From NCBI RefSeq assembly GCF_037546065.1, contig NZ_JAWMWG010000001.1, positions 496,001 through 560,000 on the forward strand: a stretch of 64,000 nucleotides of DNA, given 5' to 3'. Both the position numbers and the translations under genes were made by a program. The notes under the pieces were generated by a model. That model was not told the DNA's origin. It did not search any database and was given only the letters and a program-made list of their open reading frames with translations. Shown here one piece after another: positions 17,343 through 27,380 of the stretch (position 1 is the stretch's first letter; the number at the start of each line of letters is the position of its first letter). The stretch is from Holzapfeliella saturejae (GTDB lineage Bacteria > Bacillota > Bacilli > Lactobacillales > Lactobacillaceae).

Positions 17343-19862
17343 ATGGAAAACATGTTTACAGATAGTGCAAAAGTCGCACTAACAATTTCACAAGAACAAG
17401 CAACTTACTTTAAACATCGTGTGATTGGCACTGAGCACCTACTACTTGGTTTAGTGATGGAATCACACGGCACAGCAGGTCACTTGTTGCGTGAACTAGG
17501 GGTATCGACAACTGATATTCGTGAAGAAATTGAAACGTATACCGGTTATGGTGTTGAGTTATCGACACCTATTAAAGGTGAATTTTTACCTTATTCTCCT
17601 AGAGCTAAACAAGTCATGACATTGTCTGGCCAAATTGCACGACAATTAGGCGCTGATAAAGTTGGCACTGAACATTTACTAATGGCTTTAGTTCAAAATG
17701 AGAACGTGTTATCAGGTAAAATTTTGAAAAACCTCGGGTTTAGTTTGTCACGAATTTACCAAGAATTATTACAGCAATTAGGTATTCAAGATAATGAAAA
17801 CTTCAAAAAACCAGAACTAAATACAGCTAAAACACAAAATAATCGACAACAAGCTGGCAAATCAAAGACACCAACTTTAGATAAATTGGCTAATAATTTA
17901 AATGATAAAGTTAAACAAGGACAGGTTGATCCAGTAATTGGTCGTGATGCAGAAACTCATCGTGTCATTCAAATTCTGTCACGTCGAACCAAAAACAACC
18001 CCGTTTTAGTGGGGGATCCAGGTGTCGGTAAGACGGCCATTGCAGAAGACTTGGCTGCTAAAATCGAAGCAGGACAAGTCCCAACTGTTTTGAAAAAGAA
18101 ACGGGTTATGTCACTTGATATGGGCTCTTTAGTGGCCGGTACGAAGTATCGTGGTGAGTTTGAAGACCGCTTGAAAAAAGTGATGGATGAAATTAAACAA
18201 GACGGCGAAGTTATTTTATTTATTGATGAATTGCATACCTTAATTGGTGCTGGTGGTGCTGAAGGTGCAATTGATGCTTCAAATATTTTGAAACCTTCGC
18301 TTGCTCGTGGTGATATTCAAGTTATTGGTGCTACTACTTATGATGAGTACCAAAAATATATTGAAAAAGATTCAGCACTTGAACGTCGTTTTGCACAAGT
18401 GAAAGTAGATGAGCCAACAACAGCTGAAACTGAACAAATTTTGGCAGGTCTTAAAAAGACTTATGAAAACTTTCACGGGGTAACGATTTCACAAGATGCG
18501 ATTGATGCAGCTGTTGAAATGAGTCAACGCTACATTACTAATCGCTTTTTACCTGACAAAGCTATCGACTTAATTGATGAGGCGGCAGCAAAAGTTAAAA
18601 TTGAAGGGTTTGAAGATAGCGAAGACCAACAAATCATTCCGCTTGAAAAAGATTTGGAAGACTTGTTGAATCAAAAAGATAAGGCTATTTTTAACCAAGA
18701 TTTTGAACAAGCTGCTAAATTGCGTTATCAAGAAACACAACTTCGTCAAACGATTTACCGTATGACTGAAGAAAAAGTCAAAGCACAACAAGCTAAACAA
18801 CAAGTAACGCGTGAAGATGTTGCAGAAGTTATTTCAACTTGGACGAAGATTCCATTAACACAACTTGATTCAAATGAAGCAACACGTTTATTGGACCTTG
18901 AAAAAGAACTTCATCAAGAAGTTATTGGTCAAAATGATGCTGTTGTTGCGGTTTCAAGAGCGATTAGACGTGCACGTGCTGGTATTAAAGACCCTAATCG
19001 CCCAATTGGATCCTTCTTGTTCTTAGGACCAACAGGTGTGGGTAAAACCCAATTGGCTAAAGTGCTAGCTAAAACAATGTTTGGTTCTGTTGATAATTTA
19101 ATTCGAGTGGATATGTCAGAACTATCAGAATCTTATAGTTCTTCAAAACTAGTCGGATCTGCTCCAGGATACGTTGGTTATGAAGAAGGTGGCCAACTAA
19201 GTGAACAAGTTCGTCAAAATCCTTACTCTGTCGTATTACTAGATGAGGTTGAAAAAGCTCACCCAGATATCTTTAACTTGTTACTACAAGTTTTAGATGA
19301 CGGCTACTTAACTGATGCTAAAGGTCGTCGTGTTGATTTCAAAAATACCGTGATTATTATGACATCAAATCTAGGTGCACGTTCAATGAAAATTGATAAG
19401 ACCGTTGGTTTTTCAAGTAATGATGAAACCCAACGTCAGCAACAACTCGAAAGTACGATTAAACAAGCAACGCAAGAATTCTTTACACCTGAATTCTTAA
19501 ATCGTATCGATGAAACAATCATTTTCCAAGAACTACAAAAACCTGAATTACGTCAGATTGTCACACTAATGATGGGTGATTTGAAGTCACGACTTGCACA
19601 ACAACAAATTGACTTATCAGTTTCAACTGCAGCACTAGATACAATTTTAGAAGCTGGCTTTGATGTTGAAAATGGTGCTCGTCCAATTCGTCGTGCTATT
19701 CAAGACAAAATTGAAAACGAATTAAGTGATCAACTTCTTAGACAAGATATTAAAGCAGGGGACTTAGTCAAAGTTGGTTCTTCAAAAAATGAACTTACTT
19801 TTAAAGTCACTTCGCAAAAAGAAGCTAAAAAAGCACAAAAAGGCGATAAAGTCCACAATTAA
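17343..19862 (+). CDS. clpC: ATP-dependent Clp protease ATPase subunit ClpC
   Basis: AAA+ unfoldase partner of ClpP. The N-terminal Clp repeats cover residues 1-145. The first Walker A is GDPGVGKTA near residue 224, a UVR-type linker (DFEQAAKLRYQETQLR) lies near 455, which separates ClpC from ClpE/ClpB, and the second Walker A is GPTGVGKTQ near 562. It has 839 residues. In related genomes ctsR usually precedes clpC in the same operon, but here the upstream neighbours are tRNA genes. The ribosome site GGCGGTG is weak. Confidence 0.94.
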   Translation: MENMFTDSAKVALTISQEQATYFKHRVIGTEHLLLGLVMESHGTAGHLLRELGVSTTDIREEIETYTGYGVELSTPIKGEFLPYSPRAKQVMTLSGQIARQLGADKVGTEHLLMALVQNENVLSGKILKNLGFSLSRIYQELLQQLGIQDNENFKKPELNTAKTQNNRQQAGKSKTPTLDKLANNLNDKVKQGQVDPVIGRDAETHRVIQILSRRTKNNPVLVGDPGVGKTAIAEDLAAKIEAGQVPTVLKKKRVMSLDMGSLVAGTKYRGEFEDRLKKVMDEIKQDGEVILFIDELHTLIGAGGAEGAIDASNILKPSLARGDIQVIGATTYDEYQKYIEKDSALERRFAQVKVDEPTTAETEQILAGLKKTYENFHGVTISQDAIDAAVEMSQRYITNRFLPDKAIDLIDEAAAKVKIEGFEDSEDQQIIPLEKDLEDLLNQKDKAIFNQDFEQAAKLRYQETQLRQTIYRMTEEKVKAQQAKQQVTREDVAEVISTWTKIPLTQLDSNEATRLLDLEKELHQEVIGQNDAVVAVSRAIRRARAGIKDPNRPIGSFLFLGPTGVGKTQLAKVLAKTMFGSVDNLIRVDMSELSESYSSSKLVGSAPGYVGYEEGGQLSEQVRQNPYSVVLLDEVEKAHPDIFNLLLQVLDDGYLTDAKGRRVDFKNTVIIMTSNLGARSMKIDKTVGFSSNDETQRQQQLESTIKQATQEFFTPEFLNRIDETIIFQELQKPELRQIVTLMMGDLKSRLAQQQIDLSVSTAALDTILEAGFDVENGARPIRRAIQDKIENELSDQLLRQDIKAGDLVKVGSSKNELTFKVTSQKEAKKAQKGDKVHN

Positions 19863-19863
19863 C

Positions 19864-19892
19864 TTGACAAATTGAGATAGTATGTTTATAAT
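19864..19892 (+). promoter_or_regulatory. Consensus sigma-A promoter of rpoBC
   Basis: TTGACA (19864-19869), exactly 17 bases, then TATAAT (19887-19892): a perfect match to the sigma-A consensus. It begins two bases after the clpC stop. Confidence 0.9.
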
Positions 19893-19898
19893 TTGTAT

Positions 19899-20000
19899 GA
19901 TTGAAATTGGCTGTTGAAGTACAGTATTGCTCTGATCTATTGTCCAGAGTGATGATAAAAACAAAAATGGTACCCGTGTGCCGTTTTTGTTTTTTTATTG
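19899..20000 (+). ncRNA. Structured 5' leader of rpoB with terminator-like hairpin (possible Lacto-rpoB motif)
   Basis: After the expected start site there are two small stems, CTGT/ACAG (about 19911-19924) and CTCTG/CAGAG (about 19930-19949). A terminator-like hairpin follows at 19957-19996, in which AAAACAAAAATGG pairs with CCGTTTTTGTTTT and runs into seven T. The rpoB start is still 80 bases away. Rfam has a Lacto-rpoB motif upstream of rpoB in lactic acid bacteria; I cannot test the match by eye. Confidence 0.6.
19957..19996 (+). terminator. Terminator/attenuator in the rpoB leader
   Basis: An A-rich/T-rich stem with a GG/CC core and a 10-base loop, then a T run. It lies downstream of the rpoB promoter, so it could either attenuate rpoBC or end clpC read-through. 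Confidence 0.75.
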
Positions 20001-20075
20001 TCTAAAAACACCTTTTTTGATAGTTGTAACGTAAATGTAATATTACGTGTTTTTAACAGAAAGGATGGTCTTCTC

Positions 20076-23000
20076 TTGGTAGGTTCAAATATAAACTATG
20101 GTAAAAACCGTACTAGAAGAAGTTATTCACGAATTAAAGAAGTGCTACAACTTCCTAATTTAGTTGAAATACAAACAAGTTCATACGATTGGTTCCTAGA
20201 ACGTGGACTAAAAGAAATGTTCGACGATATTATGCCAATCGATGATTTTGCTGGTAATCTGTCATTAGAGTTTGTGGATTATAAATTATCCGAACCTAAA
20301 TATACGATGGATGAAGCAAGACAACATGATGCGAACTACTCAGCTCCGCTTCATGTGACTTTGAAATTAACAAATAATGAAACAGAAGAAATCAAAACGC
20401 AAGAAGTTTTCTTTGGTGACTTTCCATTAATGACACCTCAAGGAACTTTTATCGTAAACGGTGCAGAACGTGTTATTGTTTCTCAATTAGTTCGTTCTCC
20501 AGGTGTTTACTATAACTCTTCATTGGATAAAAATGGTCGTACTAACTTTGGTACAACAGTTATTCCAAACCGTGGAGCTTGGTTAGAATTTGAAACAGAT
20601 GCAAAAGATATTTCATATGTACGTATTGATCGTACACGTAAATTACCAATTTCTGTTTTAATGCGTGCTTTAGGTTTTGAATCAGATAGTGATATTTTAG
20701 AAATTTTAGGTCAAAGTGATTCATTAAGCTATACCCTAGAAAAAGATATCCACAAAAACCCATTAGATACACGTACAGAAGAAGGATTGAAAGACATTTA
20801 TGAACGTCTTCGCCCAGGTGAACCTAAGACAGCTGACAGCTCTCGTTCATTATTATACGCTCGCTTCTTTGATCCAAAACGTTACGACCTAGCACCTGTT
20901 GGACGTTACAAAATTAACAAAAAACTTTCATTAAAAACACGTCTATTAAACCAAACGTTAGCTGAAACTTTAGCTGATCCTGATACAGGTGAAGTTATTG
21001 CTCAAAAAGGTGATGTTATTGATAACCACTTAATGGAAACATTAGGTAAATTCTTAGACCGTGAAGACTTCAAAACAGTGACTTACCAACCATCAGAAGA
21101 ATCAGTAATTACTGATCCAATGGTTGTTCAAAAGATCAAAGTATTTTCTAAAGAAGATCCTGAAAAAGAAGTTAACATTATTGGTAATGGTCATATCCCA
21201 GCAGATATTAAACACATTACAACTGCTGATATTATTGCTTCAATTAACTACTTCTTGAACCTACAAGAAGGTATTGGTGAAGTTGATGACATCGACCACT
21301 TAGGTAACCGTCGTATTCGTTCAGTTGGTGAATTGCTACAAAACCAATTCAGAATTGGTTTATCACGTATGGAACGTGTTGTACGTGAAAGAATGTCAAT
21401 TCAAGATGCTTCAACTGTAACACCTCAACAATTGATCAATATTCGTCCAGTTGTAGCTTCAATCAAGGAATTCTTTGGTTCATCACAATTGTCACAATTC
21501 ATGGATCAAACCAACCCACTTGGAGAATTGACTCACAAACGTCGTCTATCTGCCCTTGGACCTGGTGGTTTGACTCGTGATCGTGCCGGATATGAAGTTC
21601 GTGACGTTCACTACACTCACTATGGTCGTATGTGTCCAATCGAAACACCTGAAGGACCTAACATCGGGTTGATTAACTCACTAGCGTCATACGCTATTGT
21701 GAATAATTATGGTTTTATCGAAACACCATACCGTCGTGTTGACTGGACAACTCACAAGGTAACAGACAAGATTGACTACCTAACAGCTGACGAAGAAGAT
21801 AACTACATTGTTGCTCAAGCTAACTCAAAACTTAACGATGATGGGTCATTTGCTAACCCAACTGTTTTGGCACGTCACCGTGATGATAACCTTGAAATTA
21901 GCACAGAAAAAGTTGACTACATGGACGTTATTCCAAAACAAGTTGTTTCTGTTGCTGCAGCATGTATTCCTTTCCTTGAAAACGACGACTCAAACCGTGC
22001 GTTGATGGGTGCTAACATGCAACGTCAAGCTGTGCCATTGGTACGTCCACATGCACCACTTGTTGGTACTGGTATGGAATACCGTGCAGCTCACGACTCA
22101 GGTACAGCACTTCTAGCTAAAAACGGTGGTATTGTAACTTACGCTGATGCACGTCGTATCGAAATCACAACTGATGAAGATGGAATCGACACTTACTACG
22201 TATCTAAATTTAGACGTTCAAATGCTGGTAAATCATACAACCAACAAACACTTGTTCGCCAAGGCGACCGTGTTGATGCTGGTGATGTTATTGCAGATGG
22301 TCCAGCTATGGAAAGTGGCGAACTTGCTTTAGGTCAAAACCCAATTATTGCGTTTATGACTTGGAACATGTACAACTTCGAAGATGCGATTGTTTTATCA
22401 GAAAAACTAGTTAAAGAAGATATTTATACTTCTATCCATATTGAAGAGTTTGAATCAGAAGCTCGTGATACAAAACTTGGACCTGAAGAAATCACACGTG
22501 AAATTCCAAACGTTGGGGAAGACTCATTAAGAGACCTTGACGAAACAGGTGTTATCCGTGTTGGTGCTGAAGTTCATGATGGTGATATTTTAGTTGGTAA
22601 AGTAACACCTAAAGGTGTAACTGAATTATCAGCTGAAGAACGTTTGTTGCACGCAATCTTTGGTGAAAAAGCACGTGAAGTTCGTGATACCTCACTACGT
22701 GTACCACACGGTGGTGGCGGAATTGTGCAAGACGTTAAAGTCTTTACACGTGAAGCTGGTGATGAACTATCTCCAGGTGTAAACAAATTGGTTCGCGTTT
22801 ACATTACTCAAAAACGTAAAATCCAAGTTGGTGACAAGATGGCTGGTCGTCACGGTAACAAAGGGACTGTTTCAATCGTTGTTCCTGAAGAAGATATGCC
22901 ATTCTTACCAGATGGAACACCAGTTGACATTTTATTAAACCCAATGGGTGTGCCATCACGTATGAACATTGGACAAGTTCTTGAATTACACTTGGGTATG

Positions 23001-23669
23001 GCTGCAAGAGAATTAGGAATCCACGTTGCATCCCCAGTATTTGATGGTGCAACAGATAGCGACTTATGGGATACAGTTAAAGAAGCTGGTATGGCTTCAG
23101 ATGGTAAAACTGTTCTTTACGATGGTCGTACAGGTGATGCATTTGATAACCGTGTATCAGTTGGGGTTATGTACTACATGAAACTAGCTCACATGGTTGA
23201 CGATAAATTGCACGCTCGTTCAATTGGACCTTACTCACTTGTTACACAACAACCACTTGGTGGTAAAGCACAATTTGGTGGACAAAGATTTGGTGAGATG
23301 GAAGTTTGGGCACTAGAAGCTTATGGTGCTGCTTACACCTTACAAGAAATCTTAACTTACAAGTCTGATGATGTTGTCGGTCGTGTAAAAACTTATGAAG
23401 CCATCGTTAAAGGTGAAAACATTCCAAAACCAGGTGTACCTGAATCATTCCGTGTGTTGGTTAAAGAATTGCAATCACTAGGACTTGATATGAAAGTACT
23501 AGATATCAACAAAGATGAACTAGAATTGCGTGACATGGATGATGACGATGACGATGTCGTAAATGTTGATGCTTTATCAAAAATGGCTGAAAAGCAAGAA
23601 GCTCAAAAGCTTGAAGAAGAAGCACACAAAGCTAATGATCTTTTAAATAATGATGAAGTTTCAAAATAG
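20076..23669 (+). CDS. rpoB: RNA polymerase beta subunit
   Basis: Catalytic beta subunit of RNA polymerase, 1197 residues. The open frame extends upstream to 19998, but that part covers the leader. TTG 20076, ten bases after AAAGGA, gives the family start (VGSNINYGKNRTRRSYSRI). The rifampicin region reads SSQLSQFMDQTNPLGELTHK, followed by RRLSALGPGG; the Asp, His and Ser positions most often changed in resistant strains are wild type. RpoC follows after 15 bases. Confidence 0.97.
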   Translation: MVGSNINYGKNRTRRSYSRIKEVLQLPNLVEIQTSSYDWFLERGLKEMFDDIMPIDDFAGNLSLEFVDYKLSEPKYTMDEARQHDANYSAPLHVTLKLTNNETEEIKTQEVFFGDFPLMTPQGTFIVNGAERVIVSQLVRSPGVYYNSSLDKNGRTNFGTTVIPNRGAWLEFETDAKDISYVRIDRTRKLPISVLMRALGFESDSDILEILGQSDSLSYTLEKDIHKNPLDTRTEEGLKDIYERLRPGEPKTADSSRSLLYARFFDPKRYDLAPVGRYKINKKLSLKTRLLNQTLAETLADPDTGEVIAQKGDVIDNHLMETLGKFLDREDFKTVTYQPSEESVITDPMVVQKIKVFSKEDPEKEVNIIGNGHIPADIKHITTADIIASINYFLNLQEGIGEVDDIDHLGNRRIRSVGELLQNQFRIGLSRMERVVRERMSIQDASTVTPQQLINIRPVVASIKEFFGSSQLSQFMDQTNPLGELTHKRRLSALGPGGLTRDRAGYEVRDVHYTHYGRMCPIETPEGPNIGLINSLASYAIVNNYGFIETPYRRVDWTTHKVTDKIDYLTADEEDNYIVAQANSKLNDDGSFANPTVLARHRDDNLEISTEKVDYMDVIPKQVVSVAAACIPFLENDDSNRALMGANMQRQAVPLVRPHAPLVGTGMEYRAAHDSGTALLAKNGGIVTYADARRIEITTDEDGIDTYYVSKFRRSNAGKSYNQQTLVRQGDRVDAGDVIADGPAMESGELALGQNPIIAFMTWNMYNFEDAIVLSEKLVKEDIYTSIHIEEFESEARDTKLGPEEITREIPNVGEDSLRDLDETGVIRVGAEVHDGDILVGKVTPKGVTELSAEERLLHAIFGEKAREVRDTSLRVPHGGGGIVQDVKVFTREAGDELSPGVNKLVRVYITQKRKIQVGDKMAGRHGNKGTVSIVVPEEDMPFLPDGTPVDILLNPMGVPSRMNIGQVLELHLGMAARELGIHVASPVFDGATDSDLWDTVKEAGMASDGKTVLYDGRTGDAFDNRVSVGVMYYMKLAHMVDDKLHARSIGPYSLVTQQPLGGKAQFGGQRFGEMEVWALEAYGAAYTLQEILTYKSDDVVGRVKTYEAIVKGENIPKPGVPESFRVLVKELQSLGLDMKVLDINKDELELRDMDDDDDDVVNVDALSKMAEKQEAQKLEEEAHKANDLLNNDEVSK

Positions 23670-23684
23670 TAGGAGGTTAAGCTA

Positions 23685-26600
23685 TTGATCGATGTTAACA
23701 AATTTGAGAGTATGCAAATTGGCCTAGCATCTCCAAATAAAATTAGAAGCTGGTCTTATGGTGAAGTTAAAAAACCAGAAACGATCAATTATAGAACATT
23801 AAAACCTGAACGCGATGGGTTGTTTGACGAACGTATTTTCGGTCCAACAAAGGATTGGGAATGTGCTTGTGGTAAATACAAACGTATTCGTTATAAAGGG
23901 ATTGTTTGTGATCGTTGTGGTGTTGAAGTCACACGTGCCAAAGTTCGTCGTGAACGTATGGGACACATTGAATTAGCTGCTCCTGTTACACATATTTGGT
24001 ACTTCAAAGGTATTCCAAGTCGTATGGGTCTTGTACTTGATATGAGTCCTCGTCACTTAGAAGAAGTAATTTACTTTGCTGCTTATGTTGTTATTGATCC
24101 AGGTAAATCAGACCTAGAACAAAAACAACTTCTAACAGAAGCTGAATACCGTGAAAAACGTGCTGAATTTGGTGCAACATTTAATGCCAAAATGGGTGCT
24201 GAAGGAATCAAAGAGTTACTTCAAAGTGTTGATCTTGAAGGTGAAGTTAAATCACTTAAAGAACAATTACAAACTGCTCATGGACAAAAGAGAACACGTG
24301 CTATCCGTCGTTTAGATATTCTAGACGCGTTCAAAAAATCAGGTAACTTACCTGAATCAATGGTAATGGAAGCAATTCCTGTTATCCCACCTGACCTACG
24401 TCCAATGGTTCAACTTGAAGGTGGTCGTTTTGCAACAAGTGATTTAAACGATTTATACCGTCGTGTTATTAACCGTAATAACCGTCTAAAACGTTTGCTT
24501 GACTTGAATGCGCCAAACATTATCGTTCAAAATGAAAAACGTATGTTACAAGAAGCGGTTGATGCTTTAATTGATAATGGTCGTCGTGGCCGTCCTGTTA
24601 CAGGACCTGGTAACCGTCCATTGAAATCACTTTCACATATGCTTAAAGGTAAGCAAGGACGTTTCCGTCAAAACTTACTTGGTAAACGTGTTGACTATTC
24701 AGGTCGTTCTGTTATCGACGTTGGACCAACACTTAAGTTCTACCAAGCAGGTCTTCCACGTGAAATGGCACTTGAATTATTCAAACCATTTGTGATGCGT
24801 GAATTAGTTAAAAATGAACTAGCTTCAAATATCCGTAACGCTAAACGTAAAATTGATCGTCGTGATGATGACATTTGGGATGTTTTAGAAGAAGTTATTA
24901 AAGAAAGACCTGTTTTACTTAACCGTGCCCCTACGCTTCACCGTTTAGGTATTCAAGCGTTTGAACCGGTTCTAGTTGAAGGTAAAGCTATTCGTTTACA
25001 CCCACTTGCAACTGAAGCGTATAACGCCGACTTTGATGGGGACCAAATGGCTGTTCACGTACCTTTATCTGACGAAGCTCAAGCAGAAGCTAGAATGCTA
25101 ATGCTTGCTGCTCACCACATTTTGGCACCTAAAGATGGTCGTCCTATCGTTACACCTTCTCAAGACGTTGTTTTAGGTAACTACTACTTAACACTTGAAG
25201 AGCGTAATCGTGAAGGCGAAGGTATGATTTTCTACTCTGCTGAAGAAGCATTCCGTGCTTACCAAGCAGGTAAAATTCACTACCATACACGTATTGGTCT
25301 ATCAACAGACTCAATGCCAGAAAAACCATTTACAGCTAACCAAAAAGGTAAAATCTTGTTAACTTCATTTGGTAAACTTGTGTTTAACCAAATCCTGCCA
25401 GAAGATTTTGTTTACGTAAATGAACCAACACAAGCTAACTTAGTCAGCGGTCTTTCAGATGATCACTTCCTAAATGTTGGTGAAGATATTCATGAAAAAT
25501 TAGCTGAAAAACAATTAATCACACCATTCAAGAAAGGTTACTTGAGTGATGTCATTGCTGAAGTCTTCAAAGTTTACAAAGTTCAAAGAACTTCTGAATT
25601 ACTTGATGACTTGAAGCAAGTGGGTTATGAAGTTTCAACAGTATCAGGACTTACAGTGGGTGTGGCTGACGTGCCAACATTACCTGATAAAGATGATATT
25701 GTTAACGACGCTCACAAAAAAGTTGCAACTGTTGCTAAACAATTCCGTCGTGGTTTGATTACTGATGAAGAACGTCACGAACGTGTTATCAGTGTTTGGA
25801 ACGATGCAAAAGATACTATCCAACAACGATTAATTGATGACTTTGATCCATCAAACCCTATCAACATGATGAGTGACTCAGGAGCTCGTGGTAACATCTC
25901 GAACTTTACTCAACTTGCTGGTATGCGTGGTTTGATGTCCGCTCCTAACGGCGGTATGATGGAAGTTCCTGTTACATCTAACTTCCGTGAAGGTCTAACC
26001 GTTATGGAAATGTTCATGTCTACTCACGGTGCCCGTAAAGGAATGACCGATACGGCGTTGAAGACAGCTAACTCAGGTTACTTAACTCGTCGTTTGGTTG
26101 ATGTGGCTCAAGATGTTATTGTTCGTGAAGAAGACTGTGGCACTGACCGTGGTTTAGTGGTTGAGTCAATCAAAGAAGGTAACGAAATGATTGAACCATT
26201 GTTCGATCGTTTAGTTGGTCGTTATACACAAAAATCAATTTTCCATCCTAAAACAGGTGAAGTACTTGTTAAACCAAATACTTTACTTGATGAAGAATCA
26301 GCACAAATGATTATTGATGCTGGTGTTGAAACGGTAACGATTCGTTCAGCCTTCACATGTAATACTAAACATGGTGTTTGTCAAAAATGTTACGGACGTA
26401 ACTTGGCAACTGGTGAAGAAGTTGAAGTTGGTGAAGCAGTTGGTACTGTTGCTGCTCAATCAATCGGTGAACCCGGAACTCAGCTTACAATGAGAAACTT
26501 CCATACCGGTGGGGTTGCCGGGGGTGAAGATATCACTCAAGGTCTTCCTCGTGTGCAAGAGTTGTTTGAAGCTCGTAATCCTAAAGGGCTTGCAACTATT

Positions 26601-27335
26601 ACAGAAGCTGCCGGAACAATTACTTCTATTGAAGAAAATCCAGCAGACCATACACGTGAAATTACAGTTGAAGGAAATATTGATACAAGAACTTACAGCG
26701 TACCTTATACAGCAAGTATGGCTGTTGCTGAAGGTGACGAAGTTCGTCGTGGGGACAAATTAACTCACGGTTCAATTGATCCAAAACAATTAATTCGTGT
26801 ACGTGATGTACTATCTACAGAAACTTATATCTTAGATGAAATTCAAAAAGCTTACCGTATGCAAGGGGTAGAAATCTCAGATAAGCACGTTGAGGTTATG
26901 GCTCGTCAAATGCTACGTAAAGTACGTATTCTTGATCCAGGTGAAACAGATACATTACCAGGAACATTGATGGATATTAGTGAATTTACAGATAGCAACC
27001 GCGAAACAATTATCAACGGTGGCGTACCAGCTACTGGACAATCAGTTATCTTGGGTATTACAAAAGCTTCTCTTGAAACAAACAGTTTCTTGTCAGCTGC
27101 TTCCTTCCAAGAAACAACTCGTGTCCTTACTGATGCTTCTATCCGTGGTAAAAATGATCCACTTCTTGGACTTAAAGAAAACGTTATTATTGGTAAAATC
27201 ATTCCAGCTGGTACTGGTATGGCCAAATATCGTGAGATGGAACCAATTGCTAAAAATGCAAAACCATCTTCAGTTTACTCAATTGCAGATATTGAAAAAC
27301 AAATGCAAGAACAAGAAGAACAATCAACTAACTAG
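23685..27335 (+). CDS. rpoC: RNA polymerase beta' subunit
   Basis: Beta' subunit of 1216 residues. The N-terminal zinc site is CACGKYKRIRYKGIVCDRCG near residue 60, the catalytic Mg motif is NADFDGDQM near residue 448, and a second zinc cluster (CNTKHGVCQKC) occurs in the C-terminal half. It starts at a TTG 7 bases after AGGAGG. It is the second gene of rpoBC and is closed by a terminator. Confidence 0.97.
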   Translation: MIDVNKFESMQIGLASPNKIRSWSYGEVKKPETINYRTLKPERDGLFDERIFGPTKDWECACGKYKRIRYKGIVCDRCGVEVTRAKVRRERMGHIELAAPVTHIWYFKGIPSRMGLVLDMSPRHLEEVIYFAAYVVIDPGKSDLEQKQLLTEAEYREKRAEFGATFNAKMGAEGIKELLQSVDLEGEVKSLKEQLQTAHGQKRTRAIRRLDILDAFKKSGNLPESMVMEAIPVIPPDLRPMVQLEGGRFATSDLNDLYRRVINRNNRLKRLLDLNAPNIIVQNEKRMLQEAVDALIDNGRRGRPVTGPGNRPLKSLSHMLKGKQGRFRQNLLGKRVDYSGRSVIDVGPTLKFYQAGLPREMALELFKPFVMRELVKNELASNIRNAKRKIDRRDDDIWDVLEEVIKERPVLLNRAPTLHRLGIQAFEPVLVEGKAIRLHPLATEAYNADFDGDQMAVHVPLSDEAQAEARMLMLAAHHILAPKDGRPIVTPSQDVVLGNYYLTLEERNREGEGMIFYSAEEAFRAYQAGKIHYHTRIGLSTDSMPEKPFTANQKGKILLTSFGKLVFNQILPEDFVYVNEPTQANLVSGLSDDHFLNVGEDIHEKLAEKQLITPFKKGYLSDVIAEVFKVYKVQRTSELLDDLKQVGYEVSTVSGLTVGVADVPTLPDKDDIVNDAHKKVATVAKQFRRGLITDEERHERVISVWNDAKDTIQQRLIDDFDPSNPINMMSDSGARGNISNFTQLAGMRGLMSAPNGGMMEVPVTSNFREGLTVMEMFMSTHGARKGMTDTALKTANSGYLTRRLVDVAQDVIVREEDCGTDRGLVVESIKEGNEMIEPLFDRLVGRYTQKSIFHPKTGEVLVKPNTLLDEESAQMIIDAGVETVTIRSAFTCNTKHGVCQKCYGRNLATGEEVEVGEAVGTVAAQSIGEPGTQLTMRNFHTGGVAGGEDITQGLPRVQELFEARNPKGLATITEAAGTITSIEENPADHTREITVEGNIDTRTYSVPYTASMAVAEGDEVRRGDKLTHGSIDPKQLIRVRDVLSTETYILDEIQKAYRMQGVEISDKHVEVMARQMLRKVRILDPGETDTLPGTLMDISEFTDSNRETIINGGVPATGQSVILGITKASLETNSFLSAASFQETTRVLTDASIRGKNDPLLGLKENVIIGKIIPAGTGMAKYREMEPIAKNAKPSSVYSIADIEKQMQEQEEQSTN

Positions 27336-27343
27336 TTGGCACC

Positions 27344-27380
27344 AAAAAAGCGATTCACTTTATAGTGAGTCGCTTTTTTT
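27344..27380. terminator. Bidirectional terminator between rpoC and the A24 peptidase gene
   Basis: AAAAAAGCGATTCACT pairs with AGTGAGTCGCTTTTTT (one mismatch or wobble) around a short loop. A- and T-rich flanks serve both converging genes. Confidence 0.92.

Noticed and set aside
19998..20075. Longer rpoB with 26 extra N-terminal residues
   Set aside because: The extra segment covers the leader, has no ribosome site at its start, and does not resemble RpoB N-termini; TTG 20076 fits.
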